A stretch of DNA of 35,670 bases from an uncultured Mycoplasma sp. Its GTDB lineage: Bacteria; Bacillota_I; Bacilli_A; Mycoplasmatales; Metamycoplasmataceae. Of the stretch, positions 22,123-31,888 are shown piece by piece; within the stretch, counting starts at the first letter, position 1, and each line of letters starts with the position of its first letter. The stretch is from positions 1-35,670 of the forward strand of contig CAMQYR010000004.1 in assembly GCA_947039385.1 (NCBI GenBank). Direction: 5' to 3'. The notes beneath the pieces are model-generated. The model saw nothing but the letters and a program-made list of their open reading frames with translations, was not told the DNA's origin and did not search any database. A program made the translations under genes and the position numbers.

Positions 22123-23496
22123 TTAGTATTTTTTAATAAACTCAACAATTGTTTTCAACATTGGTGATTTTCCAATTTCTTTTATATCAGCTGTTCCAGC
22201 AACATCGAAATGAATGTAATCTTTTCCATCTGCAAAAGTCATTAATCAAGCAGCGGCAATATTACAATCACTATAATCAGTGTTAGAACATGAGGTAGTA
22301 TCTGCAAAAGTTTTTTTAGATAAAGATTCAATGTATTTAGAATCTAACGGCATTCTTCAAACTTTTTCATTTTGAATATTTGCAGCATCATTAATTAAAT
22401 TTCAATTTTTATCAGAAGTTGATCAAACACCAGTATAAAAATTACCAAGAGCAGAAATAATTGAACCAGTCAATGTTGATATATCAATTAATAAATTAGC
22501 TTTTAATACTCTAGAAGCATAAGTTAAACCATCGGCCAAAATTAAACGACCCTCCGCATCAGTGTTTGCTATTTCAACAGTTTTACCTGACATAGAGGTA
22601 ATGATAGATTCTGGAAGAACAGCATTTGAATCAATAAGATTTGTTGTTATAGGAAGAACAATTGAAACATTTTTTTTCACATTTAATTGAGCGATTGTGT
22701 CTAAAATATAAGCAGCAATAGATGCTCCACTCATATCATATTTCATTCCAAGCATTCCCCTACCTCTTTTAAGGTTATAACCACCAGAATCAAATATTAT
22801 TCCCTTACCAACAATGGCTATTTTTTCATTTGAATTGGAGGAATCATTATTATACTCACAAACAAGAATTTTTGCATTATCATTAGAACCAGAATTAACA
22901 GCAAGAATTAAATTCATACCTAAGTCTTCAATTTCCTTTTTATCCAAAATTTTAATTTTAATATTTTTGTTTTTTAATTTTAAAAACGTTTTATTTAATT
23001 CATCAACAAGAAAATCAATAGTGCATAAATTAGCAGGCATATCTTGTAGATATTTAACTTCATTCATTTGATTTGCGAGTAAAATAACTTCACTAAATTG
23101 AGAAGTATCATGCGTTTTTGATATGATTACATGTTTCCTTTTTTGAATAATGTTATTAGCATTTGTTTTTTTTGAAAATGATTTTCCATTTATTAAAATA
23201 TTTCTTTCAATAAAAAGTTTAATAAAATCTTCTTCACTAATTTTTGCGGTTACAAATGAAGATGCATCTATTTCATAATCCCTTCTTAGATTGATAATTA
23301 ATTTATCCAAAATTTCAGATAAATAATTTAATTCTAATTTTGACATATTACCAAGAAAAACAGTTAGTTCTTTTTTGTTAGAATCTTCAATAAAACTTCC
23401 TATTTTAGTTGAAGATTTTTTTTGATCTTGGTTTTCTGCACAAAATGAAGCTAGCAAAGTAAATCTTGTATTTGATTTTGAATGTATTATCTCCAT
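22123..23496 (-). CDS. M17 leucyl aminopeptidase, copy A
   Basis: A cytosolic dizinc aminopeptidase that releases amino acids from imported peptides. 457 residues. Every active-site residue of bovine LAP has a counterpart at a constant offset: metal ligands Lys231, Asp236, Asp254, Asp313, Glu315, catalytic Lys243 and Arg317, in GKGIIFDSGGYNLK, MKYDMSGA and NTDAEGRL. The region after the core (SCSNTDYSDCNIAAAWLM) departs from the usual Gly-rich GG-x-x-AA-FL segment that copy B keeps. A strong Shine-Dalgarno (GCGGAGG) precedes the ATG and lies inside the end of copy B, three bases away. It is the second gene of the pair. Confidence 0.92.
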
Positions 23497-23499
23497 AAG

Positions 23500-24873
23500 T
23501 TAATCCTCCGCATTAATAGCCATTTGTATTAATGTTTTTACCATAATCCCGGTTGGTTCATCACCATTTCCAGCTGTTCCCGCAACATCTAAATGAATAT
23601 ACTCTTTTCCTTCTGTAAATTCTTTTAGAAACATAGCTGCAGCAGAAGATCCACCTTTGCCTGTTGTGTCAGAATTTTTATAATCTGCAAAATTTGATTT
23701 TTTAATACTTTTCAAATAATCATTATGAAATGGCATTCTTCAAACTAATTCGTCTTGCATTTTTGAAGCTTTCAATAAATCTTCTCATCCTTTTTCAGTT
23801 GTAGATCATGCTCCAGTATATGTTGAACCTAATGCAACAACCATTGCACCTGTAAGTGTTGCTACATCAACAATTCTTGTTGCATTAAATTTCTTTATTG
23901 CATATGTAATTGCATCAGCAAGAACTAAACGACCCTCAGCATCAGTATTATTTATTTCAACAGTTTTACCACTCATTGATGTATAAATAGAATCAGGCAA
24001 TGAAGCTTTTGATGATATTCTGTTGTCTGTTAAAGGTAACACTATAGAAATATTTGTTTTTGGAGATAAAGTAATGATTGAATTCATTGCAGCAAAACAA
24101 ATTGCTGCTCCACTCATATCATATTTCATGCCTTGGATAGAATTAGATGGTTTTAAGTTGTATCCACCTGAATCAAAAGTAATACCTTTACCAATATAAA
24201 CTATTTTTTCTTTGGAAGAAGGATTTCCAATATATTCAGCAGTCACTAATCTTGCGTCATAATTAGAACCTGCATTTACAGATAACAAAAGCCCCATACT
24301 TTCTTTTTCAATTTCTTTTTTATCCAATACCTTTAATTGAATTTTTGAACCATGTAACTCTAAGGCTTTAGTCATTTGATCAGCCAATCAAATAGAATTA
24401 CAAATATTTGGTGGTGTAGCTTGTAACTTTCTTGCAACATTCACTGATTTTGCAAGAAATAAAGCATTTAAAGCATTTTTTTCTAAACTTTTATCTTCTG
24501 AAAAAATAGTTAAATTTACAAGTTCCTCTTTTTTCGTTGTTTTTGCTGTATATAATGTTGAACCTTTTATATATTCATATTTATCAAAAAATGTCGTTAA
24601 AACATTTTTTTCAGTAATTTTTTTTGTGGTAAATGATTTAGCAATTATTTCATAATTTCTTGTATTTAAATTGATTATTTTACTTGCCACTAATTTTAGA
24701 GAATAATTTCCAAATTCATCCTCCTTACCTAAAAAAACATAAGCAATTTTTTGATCTGGAAATTCAGTTATTGCAAACTTTTCTTTAAGTAAATTATTTT
24801 TATCAACTTTTGAATCTTCAAAAAACCCCCTTAATTTAAAATCGTTGCTTTTTGATGTGCTTATAAATTTCAT
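23500..24873 (-). CDS. pepA: M17 leucyl aminopeptidase, copy B
   Basis: A paralogue of the next gene, also 457 residues, and the more canonical copy. Metal ligands are Lys229, Asp234, Asp252, Asp311 and Glu313, with catalytic Lys241 and Arg315, all at a constant offset from bovine LAP. The C-terminal part TTGKGGSSAAAMFLKEF and EYIHLDVAGTAG is family-typical. The start at 24873 has AAAGGAAG just upstream; an in-frame ATG at 24888 is less likely. TATAAT at 24911-24916 is the likely promoter for both genes. Mycoplasmas depend on host peptides, so two peptidases in tandem suggest different side-chain preferences or assembly of a mixed hexamer (inference). Confidence 0.94.
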
Positions 24874-25176
24874 ATAACTTCCTTTCATATTAAATGGTTT
24901 ATTTTAACTAATTATAAATCATTTATTTTTTTAATTAGGTATTAAAATAAAAAAATGTATTTTTATATTAGTATTAATTGTAATTAGATTACTTATTTTA
25001 TTTTACTTTAGATATTTTTTAATAATTTTTGTTTTTCTTTATAAAATCATATTGTATAATTATCACATAATATTATCGAAAAATATTAAGTAATTTTTAA
25101 TTAAAATATTTAAATTAAATGTATAGTTGCTTGGTAAATTTCTAAAAATAAGTTAAGTTATTATAGGAGAAATTAA
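24874..25176. promoter_or_regulatory. 303-base divergent promoter region, peptidases / GT80-like gene
   Basis: No gene was recognised. On the minus strand TATAAT at 24911-24916 serves the peptidase pair, about 37 bases before its ATG. On the plus strand TATAAT at 25055-25060 is the best -10 for the GT80-like gene, with a leader of about 110 bases ending in AGGAGA. The middle is almost pure A and T and shows no strong hairpin. Confidence 0.4.
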
Positions 25177-26769
25177 ATGAAAATAAAAAAATTTTATTAT
25201 CCGCTTTTTATAGCGTTTTTAGGATTTTTATCTTTCTCTATTTTAACTTTATCTTCCTTATCAATAACTTCAAATTCATTTAATTTAATAAAAAAAGATT
25301 CTAATAAAATATCAAATATTGGTTCACAAAAACAAAAATATAATGATCAAAACGCCCTGCAAATGGATGTTCAAGAAAAAGCAACAAGTGATTCAACTAT
25401 TATTTATTATATAAATTGAATCGGTATTTCTCCGCGTCTTATGTCTGCCAGTCATTTGATAAAAATATTAGAAATTAATCCAAATAAAGAAGTATATTTT
25501 GTAATAAGAAAAAATGTTAAAATGAATTTGCTTGATTCAGAAATAAATCAAAATAAATCAAAATACCCTAATTTTAATTTTATAATGATCGAAGACCCTT
25601 TAATTGATTCAATACAATCCATTAAAAATCAAGATTATTTTCCTTTGCAAATCAGCGATATTATTAAAAAATTAAATAGCGAAAATAAAAAAATAGATTT
25701 TTATTGTGATGATTATTTAATTTTGAACCCAATTAACAATGTTGCAAAAAATTTGGAAAATGTGAATTATTATAATAAAGAAACTTGGAACAAAATAATA
25801 GATAATCTCGTGAGCAATTTTTCTAAAATTAAAAATATGAATTCAGTAAATATATTTGCAGATGGAACAATATCAATGAATTTCTTTTCAAGTACAATAT
25901 ATAAATCATTTTTATTTTCAGGAAATGCAATAGATAAAAGCAAAAATGAATATTTAAGTGAAAGTTTATTTCTTGATAAACATCCACAAGTAAATACTGT
26001 TCAAGATTTGATTTTATTTCTTCTATCTATAGTGTCAACAAATGAAAAAGGAAGCAATATTTCAAAGACAAAATATTTTCTTCCTACTGTTGAAATGGTA
26101 AATGAAGCAAATTTGGCTAACTCTCAAATTTTAGCCACAAATGAAAAAGATTTTTTCAATCCTTACAATTCTTTAGAAGCAGATTTGCTTTCATTTTGTC
26201 AGGGAATTCAGCACGAATCATTAAATTTACTAAATAAAATTTTTTCAAATAATTTAATAAGTGAAAGTAATTTTGAATTCATGAACAATAACAACAATTA
26301 TATTTATTCTGGTGCGCTTTTGGAAGATGGTAATAAAATTACTGAAGAATCTTTAAAATTATTACAAATCAAAAAGGAAATAGAAGAACAAGGGATAAAA
26401 AAATATAATATTATTTTTAAAGGTCATCCAAGAAATCCCGGAACTGTTGAACAAATACAAAATTCTTTGAGAAAAGAAGTTAAAAAGTTAAGTGGTGATG
26501 ATGCAAAGTGATTGTATGTTGTTAACAACAAAATACCTTATGAATTATATTTAGTTAGTGGAATTTTTGATAATAATCCTAAAAAAAATAAGATAGTAAA
26601 ATTGTATACAACGTTCTCGACAATTAATTTGTTTATATATGCTAAATATCCTATGTTAGAAATAATTGAGAAAATTTTAGTTAATTTAGAAACTCGAAAA
26701 GAAATATTCCATTATTTCTCTAATCAATCTAAAATTTTTCCTAAAGACAAATTTAGTGAAGTGAATTAA
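25177..26769 (+). CDS. membrane-anchored or secreted protein resembling GT80 sialyltransferases
   Basis: A 530-residue protein. MKIKK followed by about 24 hydrophobic residues (6-30) is a signal peptide or N-in anchor, placing the rest outside. The body matches by eye the Pasteurella PM0188/PmST1 sialyltransferase family (GT80): VNIFADGTISM at 225-235 for LNLYDDGSMEY, NIIFKGHPRNPG at 411-422 for KIYFKGHPRG, and IPYELYLVSG then YTTFST (477-482) for ISFEVLMMTG then the SS motif. The first acidic residue of D-D-G, the reported catalytic base, is Ala228 here; His417 of KGHP is kept. Two TGA codons (25417, 26509) are Trp and must be read through. AGGAGA precedes the ATG. Activity and acceptor are unknown. 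Confidence 0.62.
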
Positions 26770-26791
26770 GATAAAGAAAGGTATGTTTAAT

Positions 26792-27328
26792 ATGAATTTA
26801 ATTTTAATGAAAAGTAAAAATAATGCATTATTAATTAATGTGATATCTTTATCATTTTGTTTAATATCAACTTTGATAATTTTCATTTTTTCATTTTTTC
26901 ATTTTTTAAAAATAATTGTTATTATTGGGTTATTCATTTTATTAATTTCTTATTTTTCATTAATTATCAATGTTTTGTTTCTATTTATAAATAGAAATAA
27001 ATTTTTATTTATAAATAGAAACAAATTTTTAAGGATGACTATTTTCTCAATTTTTCCAATTCCTTTTTCATACTTTATTATCGCAATTACAGTTATCTTA
27101 ATTATGCATTTTCCAATTCCAAACTTACATATGTCAACATTTTATGTTTTTTATCCTCTTTTTTACTTAATACCAATATTGTTTATAGTTTTAAGTTTAC
27201 TAATTTATTATAATTTTTATTTGAAAGAAAAAAAATTTGATAACTCTTTTTCAACTACATTTGAAAAACAAACAGTATTTGCTCATAGTGATTGTTCTAT
27301 TTGCTTAAAAAATTCTCTTATGCAATAA
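26792..27328 (+). CDS. hypothetical membrane protein
   Basis: A 178-residue, very hydrophobic protein with about four transmembrane segments (roughly residues 14-35, 37-60, 75-100, 112-140) and a short hydrophilic C-terminal tail containing Cys-rich SDCSICLKN. No family recognised. It starts 22 bases after the GT80-like gene and is probably co-transcribed; AAAGGT lies about eight bases before the ATG at 26792, and an ATG at 26783 is too close to that site. The loop between the second and third helix contains an exact eight-residue tandem duplication (FLFINRNK twice). Its end overlaps leuS on the other strand by 11 bases. Confidence 0.68.
   Translation: MNLILMKSKNNALLINVISLSFCLISTLIIFIFSFFHFLKIIVIIGLFILLISYFSLIINVLFLFINRNKFLFINRNKFLRMTIFSIFPIPFSYFIIAITVILIMHFPIPNLHMSTFYVFYPLFYLIPILFIVLSLLIYYNFYLKEKKFDNSFSTTFEKQTVFAHSDCSICLKNSLMQ
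26983..27030 (+). repeat. 24-bp tandem duplication inside the membrane protein
   Basis: Two copies of a 24-base unit (26983-27006 and 27007-27030) differ by a single T/C. The unit is a multiple of three, so it repeats eight residues in frame. The near-identity suggests a recent event or an unstable tract. Confidence 0.8.
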
Positions 27329-29216
27329 CAAAATTAATTATTTTATTTTTAATAATGATAGTTTTAATTATCTTTTTATTTGAAATAAATTTAGAAACAT
27401 TATATTCTTGCTTAGCTTTTCCAATGATTTCGGATTCATTCATAAATTCATCAATAGTAATATTACCTCTTAATTTACCATTTATTTGAATGCTAATGTT
27501 TAAGTTTTGATTTATAATTTTTAGTTGATCATATTTAGGTCATTTTTGATATGCTATTGAATTTTCATTTAATTGCTCCAAAAGTTCTTCTGCCATATGT
27601 GGCGCAAAAGTTGAAAAAATTATTAAAAAACTTACTAAGTATTTTTTGCTTGAAAGTTTTTTTAATTTATATATAAAATTTATATAAACCATCATATTAG
27701 AAACAGCAATATTAAATTTTATATCTTCAATATTTTTGGTAGTTTCTTTTATCAAAATGTTGTAATTAGATTCTAATTCATTATTTATTTCAGTGTTGTC
27801 AATTTTCAAATCACCATTTATATATTTCTTAATTATTCTTCATACTCTATCTAGTCATTTTTTTGTTCCGTTAACAGAACCGCTGTTTCAAGGTTTTGTG
27901 TCTGTTAAAGGACCCATAAACATTTCATAAACCCTTAATGTGTCAGCTCCATGGGATTCAATAATTGTTGTTGGGTTAACAACATTACCTTTCGATTTAG
28001 ACATTTTTTGATTATCTTTCCCCAAAATCATTCCTTGATTTACTAATTTTAAAAAAGGTTCCCGGGTTGGGACAATTTTTAAATCATATAAAACCTTATG
28101 TCAAAATCTTGCATACAACAAATGGAGAACAGCATGTTCTTGCCCCCCTACATATAAATCAACAGGTAATCATTTTTGAAATCTTTCATATGCTTCCTTG
28201 GAATTTAAATCCAAGTAAGACCCATCATCATTTTTCATTATATATCCTAAATAATATCAAGAACTTCCTGCTCATTGCGGCATTGTATTAGAGTCGCGTC
28301 GATATGTTTTGCCATCTTGTTTAAAAATCAATCAATTAATATTATTAGCTAAAGGACCTTCTCCATTTCCTGAAGGTTTAATATTTTTCATTTTTGGAAG
28401 TTCAACCAAATTTTCAATTAGCAGAATATTGTTATCTTCATCAAAAGCAATAGGGAACGGTTCTCCTCAATACCTTTGACGAGCAAAAACTCAATCTTTT
28501 AAATGATAAGTTATTTCCCCATTACTATCAATTTTTTTGCCAATTCAATTTTTTTGTAATGATTTTAGTGAATTTGGTCAATTCAAATCTTTTAAGTCTT
28601 CTAATAATTTATTGGCGTAATTAGTTATTTTTAAAACTCATTGTTTCATAGCTTTTTTTACTACTGGAAATGATCCCCTTTCACTTACATTATTGCCGTG
28701 TTGATCTTGCAATACTTCTTCATTAGCAAGAACTGTTCCCAAGCCCTCACATCAGTTAACATCAATTTCTTTTATTTCAGCTAAACCATTTTTGTACATT
28801 TGAGAAAATATTCACTGTGTTCAGCGATAGTATTGTGGGTCAGTTGTATTTATTTCTTTATCATAATCATATGAAAATCCAAGAGACTTTAATTGAATTC
28901 TAAATTTATTTATATTTTCATTAGTGAATGTTGAAGGATTATTTCCGGTTTGAATGGCATATTGTTCAGCGGGAAGTCCAAAAGCATCTCACCCTATTGG
29001 ATGCAAAACATCAAATCCATTTAATCTTTTATATCTAGCAATAATATCGGTAGCAGTATATCCTTCAGGATGACCTACATGTAGACCTGTTCCTGACGGA
29101 TAAGGGAACATATCTAAAACATAATATTTTTTTTCTTTGTTATAAGTAGTTTTAAATGTTTTGTTTTTTTCCCATTTATCTTGTCATTTTTTTTCGATTT
29201 TTTGATGTTCATACAT
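27318..29216 (-). CDS. leuS: leucyl-tRNA synthetase lacking the CP1 editing domain
   Basis: A class I synthetase charging tRNA-Leu. 632 residues against roughly 800 in most bacteria. The HIGH-type motif is [16 protein letters not shown] (38-53) and the KMSKS motif is [13 protein letters not shown]. In other bacteria the NWIGRS segment leads into the CP1 editing domain of about 180 residues, which returns at D-W-L-F-S-R-Q-R-Y-W-G. Here NWIGKK (223-228) is joined by about eight residues to YHLKDWVFARQRYWGEP (237-253), so the whole hydrolytic editing domain is missing. The tRNA-binding C-terminal part is kept. No Shine-Dalgarno; TATAAT lies seven bases before the ATG. Confidence 0.96.
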
Positions 29217-29223
29217 AATTTAA

Positions 29224-29229
29224 ATTATA
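29224..29229 (-). promoter_or_regulatory. -10 box (TATAAT) for leuS, leaderless
   Basis: A perfect minus-strand TATAAT lies in the 18-base gap after the MATE gene, seven bases before the leuS ATG, with no ribosome binding site. Confidence 0.55.
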
Positions 29230-29234
29230 TCAAT

Positions 29235-30791
29235 TTAATCTTTTATATTTTGACTTTCTAATGAAATTGTTTCAGGATCTTTAATTTCTAATGTTAGATT
29301 TTTTCCTCAATTTAACTTATAGAACAATATTTCATAGACAAAAATTTTAATAAAATCAGATGCAAAAAATAATGCATATGCAGTCGGGAAAGACATTCCT
29401 GTTTTACAAATAATTAAAAACACAAGCATTGAAATTCAGCAAGTTTGAATAATACCACCAGAAGCATTTACTAGTGATGTTGTGTTTGTGTTTCCGCCTG
29501 CAGAAATACATCTACTTCTTGTAATATATCAAACTCACATTGGCATATACCCAGCTAATGGCCAAATAGTAATTTTTAATTGTTCCAAGTAAACTAAGGA
29601 ACCTTCTTTGGCAAATTTGGTTGCTTCTGCTAGTGTGAATTCCTGATTAAATTGGTTTGAAGAACTCATTAATTCATCTCTAACACCTTTCTCATATCCA
29701 TCAGTTAAAAAAGACATATAAGGAACAATAAAAGAAAAAATAAGTAGTGTAGTTCCCATTAATAAAGACATTACAAAATGGAATCCTTGTAGTTCCTTAG
29801 CGTTTATCTTGGCTTGTTCTAAATTTCCGTGGCCAAGCTCTCTACCAACAAATATTGTTGTATTGGCTCCGATTGATTCAAACGTTGATCAAAAAATATT
29901 AAAAATAGCACCAGAAATACCAAGAATAGTTGCTGCAGATATTAGAAAGTGTTCATTTCCACCAACAGTACCTGGATAATAAACCTTATTTCAAAAAATA
30001 AATCTAATAGACACAGTAACTGATCCTATTACTAATAATAAAAATGATATTGACCTTTTGAATATTTGTTTTCAAATTTGTTTTGATATTAAGAATAATT
30101 TTAGTGGGTTAACAATTAATTCTTTATTTTTAATTCACACAAAAATAACATTAAAACCAACAGAAAAAAATTGTGAAATAATTGTGGAAACACCAAGAGC
30201 TCAAATTCCCAATTTAAAACCAAAAACAAATATTGAGTTTAATATAACATTAAAGCTTAGAGAAATTATTGATGAAATTAATGATGCTTTTCCATGTCCG
30301 GCTTCTCTCATAATCATGGCTGATGTATAGCCTCAAGCTCCTGTTAACCATGTAACAGCGATTATTCTTAGGTATAAAGATGATTCCTCAAGAATACCAT
30401 CTTCAATTTTAAATGACCCAACTATGTTAATCATTAGTTCTGGAGCAATAAAAGCGGGTAGTGCAAATATGCTAGTTATTAATAATGCAATAAGTATTCT
30501 TGATCTTAAAATGTATCTTGTATTTACTTTGTCCTTTGCACCATAATATTGTCCAAATAATGATGAACCTATTATGGTTGTTGCCGCTATTATTCCTGTT
30601 ACTAAGGAAGTTCATGTATTTGCATAAGCCAATTTATCAATTCCACCAGGTATAGGTATTGCCATGAAATTATCTATAAAACTATTTAAAGCAAAAATCA
30701 TTGCTGCACAAATTATTGGTAATGATGTAGCTGTGAATGTCCATCATTTTGCTGTATTAGATGGAAAACTTTGTTTAATTTTTAAAATCAT
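29235..30791 (-). CDS. MATE-family efflux transporter
   Basis: A 518-residue membrane protein with about twelve hydrophobic helices in two similar halves, typical of MATE cation/drug exporters. Family-like segments are ANTWTSLVTGIIAATTIIGS followed by SLFGQYYGA in the first half, MIMREAGHGKASLIS after it, and VGRELGHGNLEQAK in the second half. Several TGA codons are Trp. Between the halves' later helices is an unusual hydrophilic loop rich in Ser, Asn and Glu (ELMSSSNQFNQEFTLAEATK). Substrates cannot be inferred; a role in exporting toxic cations or a flippase-like role is equally possible. TAATAT seven bases before the ATG may make this another leaderless gene. leuS follows. Confidence 0.88.
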
Positions 30792-30880
30792 ATTAATAAT
30801 ATTACAACATATATAAAATAATAACCAAAATTTTTATTATTTTACTCATTATTTTATTTATTTCAATATGTTAATTTTAG

Positions 30881-30886
30881 TATAAT
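30881..30886 (+). promoter_or_regulatory. -10 box (TATAAT) for the 30926 gene
   Basis: A TATAAT lies 39 bases upstream of the ATG at 30926. Transcription would start close to 30893, the first base of an inverted repeat. Confidence 0.5.
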
Positions 30887-30892
30887 TAAATT

Positions 30893-30914
30893 ATTTGTTT
30901 TAGTCAAAACAAAT
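30893..30914 (+). repeat. 9-bp inverted repeat at the transcript 5' end
   Basis: ATTTGTTTT, AGTC, AAAACAAAT is a perfect 9-bp inverted repeat with a four-base loop, placed between the -10 box and the ribosome site of the next gene. It could be an operator or a 5'-end stabilising hairpin. Confidence 0.5.
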
Positions 30915-30925
30915 TAAAGGGCAAG

Positions 30926-31888
30926 ATGGAAGAATTTTTAGAGATGGCAACAAGTGTTGACCGTAATGGATTTGATGTTATTAGGTTAATTGTAGCCCCT
31001 ATTTTATCAACCATTACAGCAATTATTGCAATAAGCGTTTTTGCAATTACTTATATTATTGTTTTTAGAATTAAAAAATATTTGAAAATGCATAAAACAT
31101 ATTTAAATTTCACAAACAAATTATTAACTTCATTTAACCATGAGGAACTCCAAAGTTTTAGAGCATATGAAACAACAATGTGAGGTTCAAAATTAGCGAA
31201 TAATAAAAAAATAGTTGGAGAGGTTTTATCCAATTATAAAACAGCAGATCTTAAAGACTTAATCTTAGGTACTTATAATGATGATCTTAAATCAATTAAA
31301 TCAATTATTAAAAAAGATAAAAAATTAATACAAAATAATAAAAACTTTATAAAATTTCAAAAACTATTTCATACTTATAAAAATAATGAAGTAATTCTAG
31401 AATACTTAAATAATGAATATATTTCTTTTTATAAAGTTTGTAAATCAGGTGTTATTATAGGAATATTAAAAAAACAAATACTGAAGGATAAGGGAATTGA
31501 AATAAAATACAATATAAATTGTTCCGATGTTTTTGAAAATGAACTAAAAATGTTTGCATCCATTTATACCATTTATTTTATAAAAAGAAAATTTGTCTAT
31601 AAAAATATATCTAATCCAATTCCAGAATTTGAAGAAAAAATTTTAAGTATAAGAAAACTTTATGTACAAGTTTTTCAAAAGAAATATTTTAATCAAAATG
31701 TTTATTTAAAAAATAATTTTTTCGACTTTCCAAAAATTAATAATTTATTAAAAACAGGAAAATGCTTTATTCAAAATGAGTTTCTAGTTGAAATATCAAA
31801 TCAAAAACAAATAAATTTAGATAAAATAATTTCTGAAAAATTGAGAAACAGAAAAGAAATCAAAAAAATAACAAAAAATAAATTTTAA
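30926..31888 (+). CDS. hypothetical single-pass membrane protein
   Basis: A 320-residue protein of unknown function. A short hydrophilic N-terminus (about 18 residues) is followed by one long hydrophobic segment (about 19-48) and then the basic RIKKYLKMHK, which by the positive-inside rule puts the large C-terminal part in the cytoplasm. That part is Lys/Asn/Ile-rich, mostly helical in appearance, with no motif I recognise. A single TGA (31181-31183) is Trp. AAAGGG five bases before the ATG is the ribosome site. Its TAA directly abuts the TAA of the convergent pfkA with no base between them. Confidence 0.82.

Noticed and set aside
25177-26769. The GT80-like gene as a pseudogene cut into three by stop codons
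   Set aside because: Both interruptions are TGA, which encodes Trp here as in undoubted housekeeping genes in the window; the frame is intact.
27292-27489. Hydrophobic plus-strand frame after the membrane protein
   Set aside because: It is antisense to the conserved 3' part of leuS and has no ribosome site of its own.
30058-30330. Plus-strand 90-residue frame
   Set aside because: It is antisense to the MATE transporter and shows no family features or ribosome site.
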